Shown here piece by piece: positions 34,812 to 46,000 of a stretch of DNA of 64,000 nucleotides. How positions within the stretch are numbered: position 1 is the stretch's first letter; each line of letters starts with the position of its first letter. Location: positions 28,473,501 to 28,537,500 of the forward strand of contig OX344749.2 of assembly GCA_947034885.2 (NCBI GenBank). The letters run 5' to 3'. The DNA is from Thuidium tamariscinum (Eukaryota > Streptophyta > Bryopsida > Hypnales > Thuidiaceae). The translations under genes and the position numbers were made by a program. The notes under the pieces are model-generated. The model had not been told where the DNA came from. It was given only the letters and a program-made list of their open reading frames with translations, and made no database searches.

Positions 34812-37800
34812 TCACTCCGAAATTTTTAGACAACCTTTGATAACAATCCCAGCAGCTATGGGGCAATGCACCATTGGGCAGTGACCCCCTTGCATCTCCC
34901 ACCATCACATCACCCTGACTCCTTTATCGAACACCATCGACAACAGTATACCCATAAATGTTGTTCTTGCATCGTGCGCCACAAACAAAAGATAATTGTA
35001 CCATTTCCACCACCTCTTCTTCCTCCTGAAAAAGAATCCATTGAAGAACATCCCCACTAACAACCACATGATGTTGTTCACCAGGGAAGCCGACAGCATG
35101 GTGAATCCTCCGATGAGAATAATCGACATGTTCACCCACTATAATCAAGTGGCTTTGGGAAACACAAGGGTCGCAATGTAAACTAGCATTGGAGCCAACA
35201 CACCCACCAAGAAGAACCAATTGAGCTTGTTGTAAATGCCCTGTGGACCAAACGTTTTGGCTGGTCCAATGAGTCTCTAGATCACTAAAGCTATGAAGTG
35301 GATGTTGTTGGTGGAACATGTCCAGGGGCTGTCGGGGAAATGAAGTGCTAGATTGTAGATGAACATTGTAGATGGTTTCGAGAAGAAACCAAGTTGTGAG
35401 TAGGCAGATGACCGCGGAGAGAGTGGAGCCTCCAATTTGGACAACGAACATTGTGCGTGGAGGGATCTTCATGTAGTGGCCGAGCTTGAAGTCAGTCAAA
35501 AATTTGATGGTGTGCATCAAGTTGTTGCTATCGTATACACGGAAGCAAATGTTGGCCACAGGCTTACTAGGAAGAATGTAGCACATGATCATTGCGGAAA
35601 AGACGTTGATGTCGGGGGCCTGAGTAGGAAGCATCAAATTGAAGAATGGGATTAAATCAAATGAAGTGGTATCAAAAGTTGTGAGCAAAAGAAATGGTAT
35701 TTGCCATGGTCTGATGCTATCTTTTGGAATGGAGGATGTGTTACCTGGTTTGCAATGGCCATAAGAACTTCAAAAGATAGAGTTAAAAAAGTGGCAATTG
35801 CAAAGCCCAGGAGAATACCCCACCAAGGCAGTTGCAATTGCTCTTTGTAAACCTCCGCACTAGTTGTAGACAGAACCAAGGCTATTATCAAGAGAATTCC
35901 AAACCAGCAATGTGAAATAGGCTTGTAGCATTGCATGAGTCAGGTATGAATGTCCTGCGTCCCGTTGTTTGTGGTTGACCTTGTTAGCTACCAAATGTCC
36001 CTACCAAAAGCAAAATATCACTTTGCTTACTACTAGAAATTTGACATTTGTAGTATTTCTCTCGTCATTTTCAAAAATAAAATACGTAATTAAGTTGATG
36101 AATTTTGAGATTGGTGAGTAGTCGTTGTAAAAATGTTGCAACAATGTCAAAAATCATAATTGGAAAAGTGTTTAGAGTAGAAGTGAATTAAACATGTCAA
36201 AATATTGTTGCAATAGGGAATGTACAAGATGCACAAAAGTGAGGTTAGAAACCATTGCAAAAACTATAGAGTAATGTTTTGACCCAAAGTTCAACAATAA
36301 ACTATTGCAAAGTTTGAAACTCCGAATGGGCTTCATATTGTGATTTGACTGGAATTTTAAGAAGAACACGTACTCACTTGCCATGAAAGAGAACGACATG
36401 GATAAGCGTAGCTCCAATAACAACAAATCACATTGCATTTGTCATTGCATAGAGAATGCTCAAATGTAGTTTAATGTACTCATTATACACTTCCAAGTTC
36501 AATGTGAATTCATGGGTTGGAACTCTACAAATGTCAAACGGAGCTCCACTATCCACAAACGATTTGTTAGAGAAGATTGGAAACCTCTTGGCTTCATATA
36601 AATTCACACCCCAATATGAAATGGAGATGGATACCATATTATGGGGTATAACATTGGTGAGAGAAAAAAAAAGAACCCCAAGTGGACTTCCTTGAAATGC
36701 CGAGATCGTGGCCCAGTCTAGGGAGAAAGAACCAACTCTCAAACCTTTAAGTTCCGCCCCTATTTGCTATGCAGTCACATATTAAGGCCACAGGAAGCAT
36801 GCCATTGAAATGGTGGTCAAAGTGTTGAAGAAATACCCCGAGAAAATGTAGTACGTGAAGTTCACGGCAAGGCAAATGCCAAAGAATTGGACTCGAGAGA
36901 AGGTTCATTTCAATTCCACTTCATGGAGAATTTAGAAGAAGGGAGACGTTCACCAATGTGTATGGCTACCACATTGGAGAAAGTTCCACCAATAGCTTCT
37001 GATATAAGCCTGCAGAGCCATACCCCATAATATGGTATCCATGTCCATTTCAATTCGTTTAACAGTTTTGAAACAACTAAATGTTTAGGACTCTATATTT
37101 GGAATTTGAAAGAATTCAACATCCCAAAAAACCTTCATACCCTCAACCATTTTTTTTATTGTAGTGCCTCAAAGACACATAAGCTTCTAAATGCACATTG
37201 ATATGTCTTCAAAACTCAACTAATGGAAGTTTTCTTATTAGATAGATTACTACATAAAGTCTATATTTACTACAAAGCGAGCTAGCTCAAAAAGGTTCCA
37301 TTCACCATTTAGGTGAACTCTGAGCCTTTCACCACAACGATCTAGAATCTTGCACCATCTAAAATCTTGTGTGATTATTCTTTGTTAAACTAAAAATCAA
37401 TTGCAAAAAAGTAAATGCCATTTGATTAATTGTTTTCACACTTTAATAACAAAAAACAATGTATGGTCATTGATATATGGAATGTATTGTTTGGTTAATG
37501 GAGCCGCTTCTATTCACAAACTCACTCATCCCAGAACATGGATCTTTGGGTGACACGAGGTCTTGTTTTCCTTCTTATCTGAATCGCTAGCACGAAGAAG
37601 AGACTGGAAATAAAATCCAGCTTTTGCCTTTAAAACGCCTTGACGACGTTCACCAACATGGTGTCCATTGTATTGGATCCCATGTTGGTGAAGATGGTAA
37701 TGAGCACATTCTCTTTGATGTTGAATGGCCGTGGGTTGAGGGAGATTTGCTATGGAGTGAAGGAAAAGCGGACAGGGTCCTTGGGGAGAACGCGTACTAT

Positions 37801-38127
37801 CAAACAGCCTAAAGGAAAAGTTGCAATTTGAATGGCAATAGCTGAAATGTGGAGGGTTTCTATGTGGTAGAGGAAGAAGGTGTTGATGATCATAATGAGG
37901 ATGTTGGCTACTATGCTGAGTAGTAGTGTTTTAAAAGTCAAGCATGGAAGGCTTGGGTCGTTTGTTGTACCCACTGTCATTTGTACCTCTTCAATTGGGG
38001 ATGCAGTGCCAAAGTCTTTGTCTAGTGTGGTTTTCTTCGTCCAAGAGAGGATGTCCTTAGTGACTTCCACTCTTGTTGGGGGGTTTGAATCAACATCAAT
38101 TATTTCTGTCATTGGGATGAGCTTCAA
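34812..38127 (-). pseudogene. Oligopeptide transporter (OPT) pseudogene, near full length
   Basis: Read on the minus strand from 38127, segments appear in the order of a plant OPT (about 740 aa, plasma-membrane peptide or metal-chelate importer): EEVQMTVGTTNDPSLPCLTF, ISLNPRPFNIKENVLITIF, LDFISSLFFVLAIQI, SRVQFFGICLAVNFTYYIFSGYFF (about 36.9 kb), VGSFSLDWATISAF (36.7 kb), YKEQLQLPWWG (35.9 kb), FKLGHYMKIPPRTMF (35.5 kb), KRWWKWYNYLL (35.0 kb), and a C-terminus HCPMVHCPIAAGIVIKGC ending at 34812. It is broken: in-frame TAG at 37750-37752 and 36767-36769, TGA at 36428-36430 and 34905-34907, and frame changes between 35.65 and 35.0 kb and near 36.95 kb. Introns of the parent gene seem retained (for example a donor after 36370), so it arose by duplication and decay, not retroposition. 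Confidence 0.87.
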
Positions 38128-39075
38128 TTTAATTGCAACTAGAACTTGGAAAACTAAGCCTTAGAGGGATTGTAGAGTATTGTTGATGAGCTCAACCTTC
38201 ATTTTTTGTTAGCCGATCTTTGCACCTTGAGGTCCAATTCAATAGCCTCTATTATAAGATCATGAAACACGTAACAATGATTTTCAATGCAGCATGGATA
38301 TTTACACAAATGATATATGCTTGTGCTTAAAATAACTATACATTAGTGGCTTGAATGGACAATGTAACTTGTCAAATCCAAAACAAACCCGGGGCTACTT
38401 CTCTCAAGACAGATATGATTGCCAACTCTGCTACAAGTGTACTATCTTATGAATGGATAGTCACTCATGGGTACTTAATGTGATTAATCTTTTAGATTAA
38501 TTTTCAGATTATTTATTTTTTCCACCTCGAATCTCTTTTTGTATTTTTTTTCCACATAGTCCATTTGTAATTAATATGGAATTATGTGATTTCTACATGT
38601 ATATTGTATATATGTATATGTATTTTGTAGGTACATATGACATATTTGTACCATATATTTGTATTCCATATTCTATGCTTTATTCATATTTTACTTTCCA
38701 TATTCCATATTTAGTGTCATTATCCATATTTTCATAAGGGTAGTGAAAGGATCTTGTTTTTCAAGATCCAACAGCTTTCTTTGAACATCATCAAATTTTA
38801 TAGAAAAAAATGGATGGCATGGGGATACATTTGTTTATTCCTTTCCACATTAGATAGACCAGGATTTTCAAGGGGATTGTTTGGCAAGGGTCTTCACATC
38901 TTTTTAAGAGATAGTGAAGAGCATGTCCAATAAGGTATGTATACACATAAAATGATTGCCTTTTTTGCATTCTAATATAATTAAAATTAGAGAAGGTGTT
39001 GAATTGGTGTTGAAAATGGTGGAATTGGGTGAAAGAGTCACCAGTTTCTAACTTTGAGGAATACCCCTATGCAAG
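38128..39075. other. AT-rich spacer
   Basis: AT-rich DNA upstream of the OPT pseudogene, containing TATATGTATATG-type simple sequence near 38590-38620. No gene seen. Confidence 0.5.
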
Positions 39076-39310
39076 GGGCAGGGAGAACTGCCCCCCTTGC
39101 TCAGGTACTCAAGGGAAATGCTGTAATTTTTTATTTTTCACACAAATTTTTTTTGCAAATTTTGAATTCGTATTTGTGATTAGAGACTTCATATTAGCTA
39201 GGGGGTGAAGAAAGTAGGGGTGATCACGGCCCAAACTAGGGGCCTTTTGTTTTGATTACACCTTTGGTAAAACATGGTAAGGCTGAGCAAAGGGGCCAAT
39301 CCACCTGGAT
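39076..39310 (-). mobile_element. TIR element (235 bp) with an 11-bp target-site duplication
   Basis: The left end GGGCAGGGAGAACTGCCCCC and the right end (minus strand ATCCAGGTGGATTGGCCCCT) are diverged inverted repeats continuing to a shared CTTGCTCAG/TTTGCTCAG block. The element is flanked by perfect direct repeats CCCTATGCAAG at 39065-39075 and 39311-39321. Terminal inverted repeats plus a 9-11-bp duplication point to a Mutator-like non-autonomous element. A second, inverted copy is at 62600-62838. Confidence 0.72.
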
Positions 39311-39882
39311 CCCTATGCAAGTATGCATGTGGTTTAAACACATGGACAAAGGTGCAAGTGAATCCTTCATTATTCCACCATTTAAAGGCATGCAATTGGA
39401 TTACTATGCAAGGTTGTTGCAATAAACACTTCACATTTTTGGCTCGAATTGGCTTGAGTACTACAATATTGTGACTTTTGGGATAAACTTTTCTTCAATG
39501 AAATAAAATATAAATAATTTGTAAAGCATTCTAAATAGTGTATGAGTGAAAATTATGACCTAGGAAAATTTGTTTCTAAAATTTATGCTCTCTCAAAGAA
39601 TGATGAAAAATGCAAGGAAATAGATACTTTGGGATTTGATCTTTAAAAATATTTAAAAAATTAAAAAAAAACCCTAAATTATTTTATTTTTCCCAATTTG
39701 AAGGTGCTTCTTCTGAATCATTTGCATCTTCAAGAAAAAAAATTGCATTCTTTCTACATGATTGTGCAAAGGTACTACATTTTGAACATGGCATACTTTA
39801 CTATTTTTAAAATTCACAGACTTGATACAAAGGGCACCAAAAGTGAATAAAAAAGTCTCATGATTACTGCAAAAACCAGTTG
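39311..39882. other. AT-rich spacer upstream of the UTP20 promoter
   Basis: Apart from the right-hand target duplication at its start, I see nothing recognisable in this stretch. Confidence 0.45.
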
Positions 39883-39890
39883 TATATAAG
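39883..39890 (+). promoter_or_regulatory. Probable TATA box of UTP20
   Basis: TATATAAG lies about 190 bp before the UTP20 start codon and 25 to 35 bp before a switch to GC-rich sequence (GCGCGGGCAGG at 39930), a suitable place for the transcription start. Confidence 0.5.
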
Positions 39891-40075
39891 GGGTCGCGGA
39901 TATCAAATATTATCAATAGGAGGCAGCTAGCGCGGGCAGGTCGGGACTGAAAGTTTTTTCGCGGGCAGAAAGCTGTGAGGAGAGCCTTGCCTGGGGTTTA
40001 TGGGGTCAGGGTTTTAGGTTTCTGAGTTGCCTAGCTTCAGTAGTGAAGCGTTGTGAGGATGCAGGCTCGTTAGCG

Positions 40076-43000
40076 ATGGCGTCCAAGCAGCAGCAGCAGC
40101 GCCCTCTCAAGAGTCTCAATAAAGGTCCTGGCGCAAAGCGCTTCGTCTTCAAGAATTTCGCCACTCGCGTCGAAGAAGTCGACGTTGATGTGTTCCGCAG
40201 TCTCGCACCAGTGAAATTTCAGCCTACTGAGGGCTGTTCTTTTTTCCACGAGAATCTCGTCCAATGGAGGGTAAGGAATAGTTTCCAATTGCTCCCCGCG
40301 CGATCAATCACGCCAATTCAGGATACATTCCTCCAGACGTTTCGGGCAATGGATATCGCTGTTGTTAGTGTGGAGCTTCTGAGCTGAGATTTAGCTGACT
40401 TTTAGGGTTTGGAAATACTTGCAGGAATTAAACAGTGCTGCAGATTTCAACGATGTGTATCAACAGCTGCTGCCGGTGGTGCAGACACTACCGCAGCTTT
40501 TATTTCACAAAGAGACGGTGATGGATTGCTTGTTGAATCGCGTGCACATGAGTTCCGCTCTTTCATTGGAACCGATCATGAGGTGGGTTTAATCATGGAC
40601 AACGTCCTTGCTTTAGAGTCGGGGTTGTGTTTCTAGGGCAGCTATGCTGTAGACTTCATAAGAAGATGAGTCTGCTCGGTGGAATGAGAAGAGAAATGAG
40701 AGGAACAGATAACTTATCGATGCTATTATTCAGACTAATTCGTGTATGATTGGGTGTGTTTGTTTATTCAGCTTAATTGCGCTTCTGTCTCGCGACTTAA
40801 GGGAGGATTTTGTACCGTAAGTGTCTTCTGAATCCTTCAAGCATTTGGGCAGCGTCTCTGTTTTGAATGCCGTGAGATGCGTTTGATTAACGTCAATCAA
40901 AGGGGATCTATTTACACCCTTTGCTTGTTCCTTTCAGCTTAGTGCAGCTCGTGGCATTGATATTATGATTTGCATATTGAATATGATCTTGAGGCCGGGA
41001 TATATTAAATTCAGAACCAACAGAAAGAGTTTTGCGGGCCTGAATAGTATTGAGTTGCATTGCTATGATGGTGCTTGAGGTGTGACGAAATTGAATTTGC
41101 AGTTTTATTCCGCGCTTTTTGGATGCATGTGTGGGCGTATTGAAAGAAGGGGCAGATCGCGATCCAGATCTCATTGAACAGGTGTGTGCTTCAGTAATAG
41201 CATGGTTTTAGTGTTCGCCTTTATTGAGGAATGAGGAGCTCGAAAGGAATATTTCGAATGAGGAAATCCACTGCTTTGTCTTCAAAAGTTGGAGATGGTA
41301 ATTTGTTTCATGCACTTGTTATTTTTGTGTTATCCTTCTGTTGCATGAGAGCTGATTTCTTGGTCCATTTCTGGGGTTGTGATAAACAGATCTTCACTTC
41401 CATTTCCTATGTCATCAAGTATTTAAGCAAGTTTCTCACAAACGACATCCCACTTTCTCTAAAGTAAGCACATTATCTTAGCTCAATGTGTACATTGTTG
41501 TGTCGTTGACCTTAGAGGTTTCGAAAACTTTGAAGGACTTCTGACGGAACACTATCAGAAGGTAGTATTAAAGAAGTTGACGCTGGATATAATGCGTTTT
41601 TCATCCTCGATTCTTGAAAGTAGTTCCGTGGATTTTACTGGTTTTAACTTGGTTCGTACCTCTGGTGGTGCCAGGGTGACCAAAGGGCTACGTTATTATC
41701 CAAAAGCCTACGTGCAAGAATTTGCAGCTGAGGCCATCTCATTTTTGCTCCGCAATGCCTCTATGAAACAATTAATCAAAGGTATCGCGTCAAGAACATA
41801 TCTGATGGAGCCAGTAGTTTAAGGGTTGGTTTCTTGTGTCAGTCACAAGTCCTTCTAGTCAAGTTTCAGAGAAGATGATTGCCATTCCCAGTCTTTGGTT
41901 AAGTTGGTGTTGCGCCTTAATACGTTGATTTGTCAATTTGGGAAGCGCTAGCGATTTCTGGAGCTTGCTAAACTTTATCTTTCATGAACTGCAGGAGTTC
42001 GTAGGATAGTTGCGGAAGCTGAAGCAGATCCCGGTGAGGAAAAGATAACGGGATGCGCTGCTCTTTTCTGTTACACACTCAGAGGTCCTTCTTTTGGTCT
42101 GCACTCTCGTGCGGAGCCCCTGTTGAGACTATTGCTCGATCGCTCTATACTCTCTGGGGTGACCAACAAAACTTCAGGTGTGGAGATATTAGAAGCTTTT
42201 CTCATGACTTTATCAGAGTTAATTAAACAAAAGCTATTGCGTGCAAGAGGATTGGATGAATTTGTCGAGTATCAGGTGAAGCTTGTTGTGTATGGGTGGG
42301 TTTCGTTTTCTTGTTTACTAAAATAGATGTTCAGGACTTCAACCTAATGTAGTAATGGGTTAAGCTTTGGATTCCTTCATTGCCAGACTTGAACACCACA
42401 TTTCTGCCCCTAATTGTTTAATGGCACACCTTATCATAAGCTAATGGTCTTTTTGTTGCATTTGGTTCTAGAGGGGAGGTCTGTTGCTCTCAAAGTGGTG
42501 ACGGAAACTCTGAGCCGAGTAATTGAAGATGTTCAACGGGAAAAGTTAGAACTTCTATGGACCTGCCTTCGCGAAGAAATAGTGCAAGAATTAGACAAAA
42601 TGTCTTTGATCAACCAGAGTGGTCATGATGCTCGCCCGACAGTTTCTTCCAATTTAATGAATGGGAATGCTAATCATGGTGATAATATAGCATCTTCTGA
42701 AGGTGGGAAACCTAGTGCAAATTGTGCCAATGGTACTCATGAAACTTCTCATACGTCGCCAGCCTCGAGTATACATTCCAAAGAAGATGTGCAGTTGCAC
42801 CTGGCTGCGTGTCTCTCTCTGCTTAATGTCGTTCTTGAGTATCGCAAAGGAACACGCGTTATAGGTGAGTGCACCTTGTGGAGAGCTTTTGTTTGCCTAA
42901 ATACTTTTAATCTGATGAATGGGACTGTGAGCGATCAGATGGATGAGGTATTTAGCAACAGAAGTTGCTGACTGGCATTGATATTGGTCTGACTGCAGTA

Positions 43001-46000
43001 GATTAATTGACATTGTTGCATTCTGTGCAGATTACAAGCCACTTTTTGATATCGCCACAAGTTGTCTGCAACCGCAATTTATTTTAGTGAACGAGGCATC
43101 AATTTTGGAAACTGCAAAATTAGTAGGAGACTCTGCAGGAACTCTGTGTTCTGAGGTTCTGAGACTACTGCTGGCTCTAGTCAAGAGCCATGGACGACAA
43201 GCAGGTGCAAGCTTTGGTCCAGCAACTATAGCCAAGACTGCACCAACTTGGGCTGTGGCTTTCTCATGTCGGAAGAGTTCTAGGTACGCTTTTGTTTGCT
43301 TGAATGTGTTATTAATGCTGGTGAAATCATATCTAGTACAAGCCTGATATGAGCACGATCATTTGTTAGAAAATAAAACAAGAGTTTTGATCAGTCAAAG
43401 ATCGTTGTTTGGTAAGGATCGTTATCCTTTTTCCCTCTTGATATTTTATGGCTATCTTACATTCTGATTCATTCTGTTTGTGGAATGTTCAGTCTTCTAC
43501 CGTTCTTAAGAGGCATCATTGAGCAGGACTATGACTTGGTGCGGCCATTTGTTCCTTATTTATTGAGGTTTGATACTTTCTTTCTTTATGGCAGTCCATC
43601 TCTAGGTATTGCGTGTTTAACCTATGACTGCACTTCTAAAACCGTGTTGGCGTCGTTTTAGCTTTCGAGAGTTTATGCTTTATTTCGTGAACATTTTCTG
43701 TACGCATGTTCCTTATTTAATACTCCTCTGCGCCAAGTTCTTTGCTTCTTCCATTTTTGATCTTGGAAAGCATCCGACAAGGCCCTGAAGCACAAATTTG
43801 ATGTTCTCTGTGAGAGTGTGAAGGGCGTACGTTTCTTTCTTATCTGACATCACGAAATCTAGCTTTTCATGTTGAAAACTGCTTAAAACGGATATTTCGT
43901 TAAAATGGCGGTATGCCACAAACTTGCCATTTTCAGGTTTAGACAGTGCGGTCTAAAATGTACACCGCTCCTAGATCTCAAGACCCTGAAGTCTGAAATC
44001 TATACCCGTCATAGAAAATGAATGGAAAAATGGCGTAGGAATACCGCCATTTTAACGAAATATGTGTTTTACCACGTGATGTACTTGTGAGTTGATTCCT
44101 TTTTTTTCGCTTTTCAGGGCTCTCTGTGGCTTGATTATAGAAAATACCTCAGAAGCGCTTCCTATGGTGCTAGATTTATGCCTAAAGATGGAACCCTCAG
44201 GAAGTAATGCGTTCTTGATAAAGCATGTCCCTGATAGCACGGAGATCATCACCTATATTATTAAAGTCATTGAAGAGTCAATGACTTCGGTGAGGGCATC
44301 TTTGCCAAAGGGCAAAGAAATAGCGAAGTCAGAGCCTTTTTTAAAGTACGAGCTTGCATCAGTTTGGATGGCACTCCATTGTTTCCCACACGTTGTGGCT
44401 TCTGGTGCCGACCACTCGGAACGAGCCTGGGAATTTGCAGTGGTTCTTGAAGAATACATAACAGCGTATGACGCAGGTTGCTCCCGTGTTCATATTTTGG
44501 ATTTTTGTCCATTGTTTATGATACCACAAACCTTATGCAGTTTATGAGTCTACATCTACATTAGTTGTGCAGAAGTATTTGGGTCTGCTAGAAAGGTTAA
44601 TCATGTACCAGTTTAAATAAAAATTAATGAATGAGCTTTGACTATGTTGCCGACATTAGAGGATCTTGGAGACAAACAAACCTGCTTACTACTACGAAAT
44701 GCTCTTGCAGGCGAGATAGAAGATTTCATGCTAACTAGTGGAGACGGGAAGAAACTGTTAGAGACTCTACTTGGGGCAGCTTTGTCTGCTCACACAGAAG
44801 TTCTGCAGAAGGCTCCCACTCTGACGAGTATGAAAGAGTGTGCAATCACTTTTCTTGGATTCGCAAACCGACACATACAATCGGGACCTATCTTGAAAGC
44901 TGTTGCTGATTACTTGGACGCTTCTTTTGGGTAATCATCTCTTAGGCCACCAACTAACTTGGATGTTTGAGTAGGAGTTCAGTAAAATTTCTACTCTTGT
45001 GAATGAAGTGATGGCTGATGTACACTTATCACGGATGCATCGTGTAATTAACAATGTTAAATAAGCTTTGTACGGTGTTCTGAACGTGGCCAGATGTAAG
45101 GTGTTGGTTTTTTCCTGTTTTCTCCACGACTGACTGTTTCGTATGATCCTAGTGCTCACATCATATTTAGGTCAGGATCGAATGTGTACATTTGTCAGAT
45201 GTTTATGATGGAACTCATTTTTCTAGAACTTACTATTGCCTTTGCTTCTGTGCATGTTTTGCAAAAGGTCTTTTAAGTCGGATTGTCGATCTGGAGAATA
45301 TCCTGCGGAGCTCAACGCTGCTTCTGCGCTCAAATTTCTCGCACTTGCAAGTGAAAATCTGGGATCTCCTGAGAAGACCCTTAGAGTTGCTACACTAAGA
45401 GTTTTGAATCACTTCGAGCCTCTTTCTGACTTGCACAAAGACGGCACTCAGAACGACTCTAAACGACAAAAACGAAGTAATGGTTTGTCAAATGAGAGAG
45501 AGATGAACCAGACTAGTAAGGTACAATTTTACTCACATTGCATATACTGTGACAATCATTAGTTGGTACTGTATATGTCGTTAAGTTTTCGTCCCTAGTT
45601 GTGATTGCTGTGGAAAGACGTTGAGGCCCTTCTGGTCTGAGTTGCATTTTTTCATCCTGATTGGATTTACTCATACTGAGTCTTAGACCCTCTTCTTTGC
45701 AGTTAGTGATATTATAGCTAATGTGTGATAGGATACTCATTAGGCCAGCAAGTTCATTAAATATGATTTTTTTCGTTTTGATCAATCATCCTTGGCTGTG
45801 TTTTGCGCAGTTGATACAGCAGATGCTATCCATAGAGACCGCTCCCTTGGCACTTGAAAATTGCAGACAAAGTAATCTGATAGTTACTCACATCAAAGTG
45901 GATGTTTCTGCTGGACGAATTCCGGATGCTTATGTAGTCCCACTTGTTCATGCGATGATTGGGGTGTTGCGTAATCGATTTTCGGTGCTGTGGGATCCGG

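Noticed and set aside
34905..35688. Two overlapping minus-strand ORFs that could be called separate membrane proteins
   Set aside because: They are consecutive frame-shifted parts of one OPT pseudogene.
41577..41674. 5' part of an ORF continuing into UTP20 exon 6
   Set aside because: Lies in intron 5: joining 41463 to 41675 restores the conserved SLKVTKGLRYYPK block in phase, whereas this segment adds unrelated residues.
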